A DNA stretch of 64,000 nt from Beta vulgaris subsp. vulgaris. Its lineage: Eukaryota > Streptophyta > Magnoliopsida > Caryophyllales > Amaranthaceae. Shown piece after piece: positions 1 to 10,105 of this stretch. The position numbers and the translations under genes were made by a program. The notes below the pieces were generated by a model, which did not search any database, had not been told where the DNA came from, and saw nothing but the letters and a program-made list of their open reading frames with translations. Where the stretch lies: the NCBI RefSeq assembly GCF_026745355.1, contig NC_079202.1, positions 45,637,673 to 45,701,672 on the forward strand. Reading direction: 5' to 3'. The first letter of the stretch is position 1. Every line of letters starts with the position of its first letter.

Positions 1-1269
1 AAGGAACACAAGGGATTTTTACGAGGAAAAACTTCTTGGGCCCAACAAGAAGAAACAACCTCGACCACTAGGGATTTTAAACTCAACACTTTCACTAATT
101 AGGCCAAACAACTCTGTTACAACCTAATTCTAACTCGAGCCCTACCTTGAGTTCCTAAACTCAAGTTCCTGAACCACTGTTCCCTTAACAGCAGTTCCTC
201 TCAACTTCACTCGAATTTTTCTCACACATACAAGCTTCACTCAAAGCCTTTCTCTTACAGAACTTCACTCAAAGTTCCCTTACCCCAAAAACCAAAATAC
301 AATTGATCGAAATAAGCTTAGTGGAATTAGAGTAAGAAGGCAAAGAACAAATGGGCTATTATGAGAGAATGAAGTCACTGACACTTAATAAGTTAAACTC
401 ACTTAATTACTTAGTCAGACACAATTGGAACTTATCTAGACTTCTATATTTATAGTGTTAATCATGAAGAACGTGGGATTAATGTTAGAGTACACGTTTT
501 AATCCATTTACCCATGATGTTCCTTCCCCTAAGGAACACGTTTTACATCATGTCCCATGATCCCATGAACTATAAATGAACGTGGATAAAATGCAGCCAT
601 TACTCCTAAATAATAGGAGTTCCTTGAGCATTATCCGAAAATCAGTTTTTATAAACTCTTTTTATCTTTAAATCTGAATTTCTAATCTTTAAGAAAATAA
701 TATCTTTGAAATAAAATCTTTCTAAAAACCGGATATTTATTTTCTTATTTTCCGAAAAATAAAATCTTTTCCAAAACAGATTTTCTTTTTAAAACTGATT
801 TTATCATTTGAAATTAGAAATAACTAATTTCCTATAATCTAGGCATGACTTACTCCATTATCTTTTAATCGTTATACTAAGTACACGCCTAAGTCTAGTT
901 CCTTATATTAGTTCAGTTCCTTTAACATATTTGCTAAGTGCCACTTAGTTTGTTCCTTACAAAGGAACAAACGCTTCATTCTCAAATATTCTGCCACAGT
1001 TCCTTACCATTCTTTCTTTGTTCCTTTACATTGGAACTAGAAAATAAAACGCCTAGCTTCTATTATTCTTGATCCAATGCTTGCTCCAGTATCAACATAG
1101 AAACTTCTTTACTTAGCCTTTGAAATCCTCTCTTGACTTCTTCATTGACTTCGTATTCTCCCAGTTCCTTGCATTGATACCTTAGACACCATACACTTAA
1201 ATAATTCATTAGTTCACTACTTAGTTTGTTCCTTTGTTTCTTTGTCATTATCAAAACTAGGGTTCAACA
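1..1269 (-). repeat. 3' LTR of the copia element (window cuts its far end)
   Basis: Nearly collinear with 8444-9684, with a few substitutions and short indels, for example around 80-105 and 220-240. On the minus strand it begins TGTTGAACCC at 1269, right after the polypurine tract. By comparison with the other LTR, about 100 bases lie beyond the window start. Confidence 0.93.
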
Positions 1270-1283
1270 ATTTCCCCCTTTTT
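1270..1283 (-). other. Polypurine tract of the copia element
   Basis: On the minus strand the run AAAAAGGGGGAAAT sits directly before the 3' LTR. This is the expected site for plus-strand DNA priming and it fixes the element's orientation. Confidence 0.85.
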
Positions 1284-1827
1284 GATGATGACAACAAAGG
1301 TACAAACTAAGGAAAATAACAAATAATATAAGTGAATGAAAATAAAACATAAAGAAGAAAATGAAAAATAAAACACAATTATATGAGTAACTGAAGTTTG
1401 ATTTTTCATTTACCTTAACCTATTTTTGATTTTTCATTTACCTTATCCAATTTTTAATTTTTTTTCAATTTTCATTTTTTTTTAAGTTTATGTACAGTTT
1501 GTTCCTTAAATCCTTTTCCCCCTTTGTCATCCTCAAAAAGAATAGACTCTGCATGAATTGATGAATTGATTTAACACCTTAAGACCAATATGCAAGCACC
1601 ATTAGTGGTTAAGTTAGAAAATCAAAGAGTAAACTTGCTCAAACATCAATCACATAATACTAGCCATTCCAAGGAAGAAATTATGCAAAGCATTTAGAAA
1701 CATAGACAAATAGCAAAAGTCATTGATTATATAGCACTTGTTCCATAACAAAGAAAAAAAGAAAAAGAAGAAAAAAAGTTGTGTTCCTTGATGAAAGAAA
1801 CAGGAACAACAAACAACAATAAAGAAA

Positions 1828-3688
1828 CTAAGAAAGGGAAGGGGAATGGTGTTCCTCTACAACTTCTTCTTCAACCACATCCTCCAACTTTTTCATCACC
1901 ACCCCATGATGTAGTTCAACCTGTTCCTTCAGCTCCTCCAAGGTACGAGCCATAGAATCCATCTTCTTTTGCTGGGCAACCACGGTATCACTCAAATTCT
2001 TCATAAGACTTATCATAGTATCAGTTTTGGCATCCAAAGTCCAATGAAGATGATTGTAGAATTTTATCATATGTTGTGCAGGAAGGCAGACTTCATTAAC
2101 CCAGTTAGTGTCATCCAGATTTTCCTGTTCCTTACCCTTGGAACTAGAGGCAGATGGGGGTGTTGTGAAGGAACTGGGGAGGTTTGAGTGGAAGGTTCAT
2201 CTGTTCCAGGAATGGAAACAGAAGGTGAAGGGTGATAAATGGGAGGAAGAAATGGTGGTGTGGGTGGAAGAGTTGTGGAGGTGGAAGCAAAAGGATTGGG
2301 CCTTTTATTTCATCCTTCAACTGCTCAAAACTTGAAGGAACAGAGAAGGACGAAGGTGAAATGGAGGGTATTTTTGTGAAAGGAACAGAGAGTTTGGGAG
2401 ATGGTGGAGGTATTGGTTCCTTGAGAGTAGAGGGTACCTGTTCCTCATTATCCGAAAGGACTAAAGGAGAGTCCTCGTTGGAAGGAACAGGAACAGGAGC
2501 AATTTTTCGACGAGTGCTCTTTCTCACTCTCAAAGGAACAGAGGGTTTAGGCTTAGTGGCAATGTGTTTGCGCCTCTTAGGTTTCGGTTCCTCCGGTTTG
2601 GAACAGGTTATCCAAGATTACATCATTCATCTTCTAAGTCCAGTTTGGCATTTTCTTTTTCCTGAGGAACTGGAAGCCATTCTTCCTTGAATGAGAACAC
2701 CTTCTTGGAAGACAACCAAGTCCATTTAGGGTCTTCTCATTCAAGATGTTCCCTTGTTTGACCCTATGGTGGTCCAACCAGTAAGTCTTACTTCAAAATG
2801 ATGAAGTAAGGAAGTTATCAAGGCACCTACCAATAACACAATTATTTTCAATGCAGTGGTTAAGTGTTGAATGAAGAGGGAAGGGAAATTATTTGTATGT
2901 GTGTGTCCAAGCAAAACATGTAACACATATCCAAGAGACCCACTTCATTCCTCTTTTCAGTTCGAGGAATGAGTGCTCTCCAAACCAAGTTAAACAGTAC
3001 TTTGTGAAGGGGAAGAGTAGTTATGGTTAAGTTTGTTTTGGCCAGCTGTTCCTCCAAAATATTCTAAGATTTTGTCTTGAGGAAAATTCGGAAAGGAAAC
3101 AGTTCCTTTCCTTTTAAAATACAAATCAGTTCCTTTGCAAGGAACTTCCCATACTTTGCTTAAAGTTGCTTGATTAAACCTTATTTTCTGCCTCTAACTT
3201 CAGTTGTGCAAGTTCCATTAGTATTAACAAAATTTGCACAAAACTCATCCATAGCTAGAGGAACAAGAGCATTATTAAAGGCGAATTCAAACAAGAATTC
3301 CATGCCTTGTTCCTTTAGAATGGAGGTTAATTCTAGAAATTCAATTTTATTGCCCATTCTAAATCGACGCAAAAGCCCAAGACATACCTAGATTCACTTC
3401 GTTCGACCCTTTTCTTGGAAGACGAAGAAACAGTTCCTTTGGAAGGAACAGGTGCAGTTTCTTCTTCTTCCCCCTGAGATTGTTCCGGGGTTTCTTCTTC
3501 ATCGTCTTCCCCAATCAATTTCTTCTTCTCATGCTCCTTCTAGGAGATTCTAATTGCTGTTCCTCTATGGGGTTTTCTTGAATTATGTCGGTTTCAAGGG
3601 TTTTAGTTGGAGATGAAGAAATTTCCATTTTTGAAGTGTCGGTTGTTTTTGGTGTTGGAAAAGGTGAGTTTCTTGAAGTTTTTGCCAT
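1828..3688 (-). pseudogene. Env-like / plant transposon protein third ORF of the SIRE element, broken
   Basis: Between RNase H and the 3' LTR lies about 1.9 kb that once coded on the minus strand. A plausible start codon is at 3688. Pieces remain in several frames: an acidic Glu-rich stretch (3333-3518), a domain piece at 3181-3372, a Pro/Ser-rich stretch (2144-2533) and a coiled-coil-like tail ending in Glu/Val/His-rich sequence (1828-2070). The piece at 3181-3372 contains a phrase of the MDEFCANF type followed by a VRGRK motif, which resembles the conserved core of the 'putative plant transposon protein' family found in SIRE and some gypsy elements. Frameshifts and stops separate the pieces, for example just after 3181. 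The assignment is by motif memory, not by search. Confidence 0.6.
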
Positions 3689-4269
3689 GATTTTCGAAGG
3701 TTTGGAGGTTTTTATGGAGTATCAAAGGGTGTGATGAGGTTTCGGATTTGGTGAAGATGAAGCGTTTGAGAGGAACACGGTTTCTTTAGATGAATTGAAG
3801 AAGGAAGTTTTGCATGTAATAGTAATTATGACACGCGGGAAAGAAATAAAGCAAAAAAAATAAAAAGGAAGAAAACGAAAAGATAAAAAGAACCAAGATT
3901 TAATTAAACTGGTTCCCCTTATTTTTTGGGATTTTATCGGATTTTTCGGATTTTTATGAATTTTAATTTTTGAAAGAAAAAAATGCTAAGGAACTTGTGC
4001 TATAGGAACAACTAATGCTACATATCAATATCCTTCATACTATGCATGTTTCTTGACCTTAGGAACAGTAAGGGGAGTATTATGTGACATTTGTGAGTTG
4101 TTTAGTTTCTTTGACTTCATGTGTTATGTTTTGCAACATTCCAATTTGCAATGGTCTTAGGCAATTAAACACAATTATTTTTAGCACACAAAGTCACTCA
4201 AATTGATTCAAACATGGGGGAATTGACATAGGAACAATCACTTAATTTTTATTAAGCCTAACTCAAGCC

Positions 4270-4872
4270 TTAATTTTCATATCTATCTCTTTGCAAAGGC
4301 TTAGTTAGGATATCAGCAATCTGATAATCAGTTTGACAAAACTCAAGTTTAATCAAACCTTTTTCGACATTTTCTCTTAAAAAGTGATGTCTAATATGTA
4401 TATGCTTTACTCTAGAATGATGCACTGGATCTTTAGATATACTTATAGCACTTGTATTGTCACAATAAATAGGAACACATTCAAAGTTTATTCCATAGTC
4501 ACTAAGTTGTTGTTTTATCCAAAGCATTTGAGAGCAACATGCAGCAGCAGCTACATATTCTGCTTCAGCAGTGGATAAAGCAACTGTGTTTTGTTTCTTG
4601 GTACTCCAAGAAACTAAACTATGACCAAGGAATTGTGCCATACCTGAGGTGCTTTTCCTATTTACAAGATCTCCAGCATAATCTGCATCTGCATATCCTT
4701 TTAGTTCGAATGTATCACTTCTTGGATAGTAGAGTCCAAGATCATCTGTTCCTTTAAGGTATCTAAGAATTCTCTTCACAGCAGTGAGGTGAGACTCCTT
4801 TGGATTTGCTTGAAATCTTTGGATATGTCGCTGATTATGAGTTCCACAGGATGTGACTTTTGTAATCTCCAA
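4270..4872 (-). pseudogene. Copia RNase H domain (C-terminal part of pol)
   Basis: This encodes the end of a Ty1/copia polyprotein. Landmarks in order are the connection-region phrase ending RYLKGT, the GYADADYAGD motif with its acidic residues, STSG, the ALSTAEAEYVA motif, CDNTSAI, and HIHIRHHFLRE leading to DILTKPL. This is the RNase H domain that removes RNA from the RNA-DNA hybrid during reverse transcription. It joins an upstream fragment in another frame near 4815 where the reverse transcriptase should be, so it is not translated as part of an intact pol. Confidence 0.93.
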
Positions 4873-5840
4873 GGTTTTGGTTGAAACTCTCTTATAGGAA
4901 CATGTTGTTCCTCATGAGTTCCTTGAGTGGATGAGGAACTTTGCTCAGTTGTTCCTCTGTTAGCCTCGGTGGACTCAGTTCCTTCATTTTGAGGAACAGG
5001 AGCATCTTCTCCTCCTTGAGGAACAGGAACATCATTGATCTCATTATTTTCGAATTCCTCGTTCCTTTCCTCTTTCACTTCTTCTTCTTCTTGTGAATCT
5101 GTGTTCCTTGTACTAGGTTGTGCTAACCCTATCTCATAGTCATCAACCTGTATGCTTGGATTATGTTTGTCAGATTCATCAAAGATTACATGAATGCTTT
5201 CTTCAACACACATAGTTCTTTTGTTATATACTCTATAAGCTTTACTATGTGAGGAGTATCCTAAAAATGTTGCTTCATCACTCCTTGCATCAAATTTTCC
5301 AAGATTATCTTTTCCATTATTATGCACATAACATTTGCATCCAAATGTTCTAAAATAGGTGATGTTTGGTTTCTTTCCAAAGTAAAGTTCATAAGGAGTT
5401 TTATTAATGATAGGTCTCATCATGGCACGATTAATTATGTGACAAGCAGTATTAACAGCTTCAGCCCAAAAGTTCCTTGGAAGTTCACTAGCAATTAACA
5501 TGGTTCTAGACATTTCCTCCAAAGTTCTATTTTTCCTTTCTACAACACCATTTTGTTGTGGTGTTCTAGGGGCAGAAAAATTATGATCTAGGCCATTATC
5601 TCTGCTTAGGTCATCAAATTTATAATTTTCGAATTCCTTGCCATGATCTGATCTAATGTGCATTATTTTATGTCCACTTAGGTTTTGAACTCTTTTAGCA
5701 AAGACAAGGAACTCATCATAAGTTTCATCTTTACTAGAGAGAAAAATAACCCAAGTGTACCTAGAGTAGTCATCTACAATCACAAGTACATACCTCTTTC
5801 CACTTCTGCTTTGAATTCTCATGGGTCCACATAAGTCCAT
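4776..5840 (-). pseudogene. Copia integrase core and C-terminal region
   Basis: The rve integrase core starts with MDLCGPM. The first catalytic Asp is in VDDYSRYTW, the second in the RSDHGKEF region, and the Glu in PQQNGVVERKNRT. A 'GKKPNI..FRTFGCKCYVH' type region follows, then a long acidic, Gln/Pro/Thr-rich linker with VPQ repeats, typical before the reverse transcriptase. The three acidic residues are present. The frame then leaves the expected path near 4815, where it meets sequence belonging to the far side of the reverse transcriptase. The zinc-binding N-terminal part extends above 5840 in damaged form. Confidence 0.93.
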
Positions 5841-6161
5841 ATGAATTAACTCTAATGGTTTAGTGGTACTTACAATCGTTTTAGATTTGAAAGAGGATCT
5901 TACTTGTTTACCTCGTGCACATGCATCACAAACTTGATCAATATGAAATTTTATGATGGTAATCCTAAAACAAGGTCTTTTGATCTAAGTTTCTCAAGTA
6001 ATGAAAAGCTAGCATGTCCTAGACGCTTGTGCCATAAGTGAATCATCTTCAATAACACTAAGACAAGTTAAATTGATTTGAGGAACAAGGTCTAGATCCA
6101 CAATGTATGTGTTCCCTTTCCTTGTTCCTTCCAAATAACCTTCTTAGTTTTAATTTGATGA

Positions 6162-6452
6162 TTAAGCATTTTTCTTATCAAATTTTACAGTATTTCCTTT
6201 GTCACAGAATTGAGAAATGCTTAATAGATTATGTTTTAGACCTTCAACTAAAAATACATTTTCAATGGAGTGTAATGGTGACTTACCGACCTTACCCATA
6301 GCAACAATGTTACCTTTCTTATTATCACCAAATGTTACACTGCCACCTTCATAGGTTGTGAGTGAGAGAAACTTCGTTTTGTCTCCTGTCATGTGCTTGG
6401 AACAACCACTATCGAGATACCAAGTGTTGTTCCCCCTCACTCCAACCTGCAA
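6162..6452 (-). pseudogene. Copia aspartic protease fragment
   Basis: The fragment carries the retrotransposon protease signature WYLDSGCSKHMTG, with the catalytic Asp-Ser-Gly, followed by VTFGDN and a GAG-pre-integrase-like end (LLSISQFCDKG). It would cut the Gag-Pol polyprotein. It lies in its own frame between the gag zinc knuckle and the integrase and ends in frame disruption, in keeping with the decay of the whole element. Confidence 0.9.
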
Positions 6453-6459
6453 AAATCAA

Positions 6460-8276
6460 CTAGTTGTTAGTTGAAGGAACCCCATCTTTCGTGGGTTCCT
6501 GTTCTTGACTAGGATTTGTTTTGACAACCCATTTTTTCTTACTTATTGTCACATTTTTCCCAATCATCTCAGATTTTAGTTGACATTGATTTATGTAATG
6601 ACCTACCTTGCCACAATACATACAGAACTTATCACTAGGTAGATCAACATATTTCTTTGTCTTGTTCCTTTTCTTGTAGTTTTCAAAACCAAGACCTTCC
6701 TTCCTTTTGGTCTGTGGTTTCTCAATCCACTTAGGAACTTTCATGATTTTGCCTCTGTTCCTTGCACAACCAGTTCCTTTTTAAGAACTAGATCTGTTCC
6801 TTTAAAATATTTTTCTCTTTATTTATTTTTTCAATCTCAGATCTGTATCCTTTCAAAGGGGTTGATCTTATATCAAAGGAACTCAGAACAGGGACAAATT
6901 CCTTCAAGTGTGAAATCTCTAAATTAATTAGATAATTTTCATTTTTCAAACTCTCATAACATTCTTTGATTTTAAGTTTTTTATCAAACAAATCAAAAAA
7001 TCTAGTTTCGACATCAGTTCTCATTTTCTTAAGCCATTCTATGTGTTCCTTGCAAACCTTTAAGGCTTGTTCCGTTTGTTCACTTCACGTTCATCTCTAC
7101 ATTCAAGAATTGCATCATAAAGAAGATCAATATTTCAGTCCTAGTTTTACCATCTAGTTCTGACTCAAGTCCATGTTGACTTACCTCAATTTTTCTTCAT
7201 CTTCTTTTTCGTCATGTTTGCCATGAGGCAAAGGTTTGCTGTTTCTTCAGTTGGTTGTTCCTCTTCTTCTTCCGTCTCTGAATCTCCCCAAGCAGCTATC
7301 ATAGCTTTGCGACATTTGCCTTAGAGAAAGGTGCTTTTGATTCTTTGTTCCTTTCAGCAAAGCGTTCCTTGTTCCTTTCTTTGGTTTTGTCGTTTTCCCA
7401 AAGAGGACATTCTTGATGAAGTGATCTGTACTTCCACATTTATGACAAGCAGCTTTGTTAGAAAATTTCTTAGTTTTACCTTTGAAGTTTCCATTCTTCA
7501 TGTTCCTGTACATCTTTCGAAATTTTCGAACCATGAGGCTGCTTCTTCTTCTTCAGAGTCCGAATCATCTTCATCATCTGCTTTGAGAGCAATTGATTTT
7601 GATTTGGAGCTTTCACCATATTCAGTATCAAGGTGAAGCTCATGAGTCATAAGTGACCCTGCCAGCTGTTCTAAGTTGAACTTAGTGAAGTCTTTTGTTT
7701 CTTGAAGAGCGTGACTTTAGCCATCCATCTGTCCTTAGGAAGACTCCTAAGAACCTTTCGAACCTGTTCCTCAGATGAAATAAACTTTCCAAGAGAAGCC
7801 AACTCATTTATAATGTTAGTAAAACGAGTAAACATGTCTCGGATGCTTTCTTTGGATTTCATGCAGAACAGTTCATATTGATTCATAAGTAAATCAATTT
7901 TCGATCTTTTAACTTCATTAGTTCCTTCGTGGGTTACTTCTAGTAAATCCCATATTTGCTTTGCGGATTTGCATCCCATGATCCTATTATGTTCATGGGG
8001 TCCAAGTCCACAATGCAATAATTTAATAGCTGCATTTACTTCCATTTTTTCAAAATCAGATTTGTCATAATCAGAGAGGGGTTTAAGAGTTACCTCATTT
8101 TTGTCATTTGTAGTTGTGACTTCGAAATCACCAACTTCAATGACTCTCCATACCTGATAGTTTTCAGCCTTGATGAATATCTCCATGCGGTTCTTCCAAT
8201 AGTTGTAGTACTTCCCATTGAACATAGGAGGCCTTTGAGTGGAATAACCTTCTTCAAGTTTCTCGGTGGTATTCAT
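6460..8276 (-). pseudogene. Copia gag (nucleocapsid) region, frame-shifted
   Basis: The start at 8276 opens a UBN2/copia-type Gag: a PPMFNGKYYNYWKNRM motif near residue 17, then the 'ANKQIWDLLEVTHEGT'-like region and a retrotran_gag core. The frame breaks near 7670 and resumes in pieces at 7247-7534 (first zinc knuckle, CHKCGSTDHF with the last Cys lost), 6788-7024 (Lys/Glu-rich, coiled-coil-like) and 6460-6744 (second knuckle, CMYCGKVGHYINQC, a complete CCHC). It would package the RNA. Two knuckles and a long coiled coil fit a SIRE-size Gag. Confidence 0.88.
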
Positions 8277-8327
8277 TGTTCCTTGGATCTTTTCCTCAAT
8301 AGGGTTTCCTATCTTACGTGAGTTCTA

Positions 8328-8340
8328 GCTCTGATACCAA
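8328..8340 (-). other. Primer-binding site (initiator tRNA-Met type)
   Basis: On the minus strand TTGGTATCAGAGC follows the 5' LTR directly. This is the usual complement to the 3' end of initiator tRNA-Met in plant copia elements. Confidence 0.9.
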
Positions 8341-8341
8341 T

Positions 8342-9684
8342 TGTTATTTCCCTAGGAACACTACAAGAGGGGGGGTGAATTGTAGGTGTAGAAATAAACG
8401 TAACTTTTTGCGGAAATTAAAACTTAAACGAATAAACAAGCTAAAGGAACACAAGGGATTTTTACGAGGAAAAACTTCTTGGGCCCAACAAGAAGAAACA
8501 ACCTCGACCACTAGGGATTTTAAATCAATATATTGGCCAAACAACTCTGTTACAACCTAATTCTAACTCGAGCCCTACCTTGAGTTCCTAAACTCAAGTT
8601 TCTGAACCACTGTTCCTTAACAGCAGTTCCTCTCAACTTCACTCGAATTTTTCTAGATTCACTCAAAGCCTTTCTCTTACAGAACTTCACTCAAAGTTCC
8701 CTTACCCCAAAAACCAAAATACAATTGATCGAAATAAGCTTAGTGGAATTAGAGTAAGAAGGCAAAGAACAAATGGCTATTATGAGAGAATGAAGGCACT
8801 GACACTTAATAATTCAAACTCACTTAATTACTTAGTCAGACACAATTTGGAACTTATCTAGACTTCTATATTTATAGTGTTAATATAGAAGAACGTGGAT
8901 TAATGTTAGAGTACACGTTTTAATCCATTTACCCATGATGTTCCTTCCCCTAAGGAACACGTTTTACATCATGTCCCATGATCCCATGAACTATAAATGA
9001 ACGTGGATAAATGCAGCCATTACTCCTAAATAATAGGAGTTCCTTGAGCATTATCCAAAATCAGTTTTTATAAACTCTTTTATCTTTAAATCTGAATTTT
9101 AATCTTTAGAAAATAATATCTTTGAAATAAAATCTTTCTAAAAACCGGATATTTATTTTCTTATTTTCCGAAAAATAAAATCTTTTCCAAAACAGATTTT
9201 CTTTTTAAAACTGATTTTATCATTTGAAATTAGAAATAACTAATTTCCTATAATCTAGGCATGACTTACTCCATTATCTTTTAACGTTATACTAAGTACA
9301 CGCCTAAGTCTAGTTCCTTATATTAGTTCAGTTCCTTTAACATATTTGCTAAGTGCCACTTAGTTTGTTCCTTACAAAGGAACAAACGCTTCATTCTCAA
9401 ATATTCTGCCACAGTTCCTTACCATTCTTTCTTTGTTCCTTTACATTGGAACTAGAAAATAAAACGCCTAGCTTCTATTATTCTTGATCCAATGCTTGCT
9501 CCAGTATCAACATAGAAACTTCTTTACTTAGCCTTTGAAATCCTCTCTTGACTTCTTCATTGACTTCGTATTCTCCCAGTTCCTTGCATTGATACCTTAG
9601 ACACCATGCACTTAAATAATTCATTAGTTCACTACTTAGTTTGTTCCTTTGTTTCTTTGTCATTATCAAAACTAGGGTTCAACA
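8342..9684 (-). repeat. 5' LTR of the copia element, complete (1343 bp)
   Basis: Bounded by TG...CA with short inverted ends (TGTT/AACA), next to the primer-binding site on one side and gene-flanking sequence on the other. It ends about 420 bp beyond the stop codon of the SEC14-like gene, and transcription from it would run away from that gene. Confidence 0.93.
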
Positions 9685-10105
9685 GACTCGAACCTTCCTC
9701 GTTCAGTAATCACTTCTTTCTTTGAAATCCCCCAGTAAAAGTTCCACCCTTTTTTCAAGATTGGCAGAAAACTGGAGAACAGGTATCCTTTGTAAATATC
9801 ACATTTTTTGCAATAGCGCAGCTGCATGTATTATGATTGGAAAACATGTGAGCATACCAATCTTTGACGATTACAAATTACTAGGTTAGCCTCCAAGATG
9901 CACGTTCCTTAGCTATGTAAAGTAGAAAATTGCCATTAATGCAGCTTTCTTAATATGAAGCGGCAAAAGTTGAATTACATACACAATATCGGGAGAAGGG
10001 ATTATTTGCAGGAATTTGGTATACATTGCTAAGTTATACTGAGAGATACGTCAGATTCAGTCTTTAACAGTTATATCCGATGTTAGGCTGCCATCACTTT
10101 CTTCA
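9685..10105. other. 3' flank of the SEC14-like gene
   Basis: About 420 bases between the copia LTR and the SEC14 stop codon. They probably hold the 3' UTR and polyadenylation region of that minus-strand gene. No other feature is seen. Confidence 0.5.

Larger units (their letters stand above)
1..9684 (-). mobile_element. SIRE-type Ty1/copia LTR retrotransposon, defective
   Basis: A retrotransposon read on the minus strand. Its 5' LTR lies on the right (8342-9684), followed leftward by a primer-binding site, gag, protease, integrase, an RNase H remnant, an env-like third ORF, a polypurine tract and the 3' LTR, which the window start cuts. The order protease-integrase-RNase H is that of Ty1/copia. 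The extra ORF after RNase H and long LTRs point to the SIRE/Maximus lineage. Most of the reverse transcriptase is missing and the other reading frames carry shifts, so it cannot move by itself. The right flank starts GACTC at 9685; the matching duplication would lie outside the window. Confidence 0.93.

Noticed and set aside
1063..1254. Small open frame repeated at 9478-9669 (minus)
   Set aside because: It lies within the LTR and is present twice only because the LTR is duplicated. No start context or family supports it as a gene.
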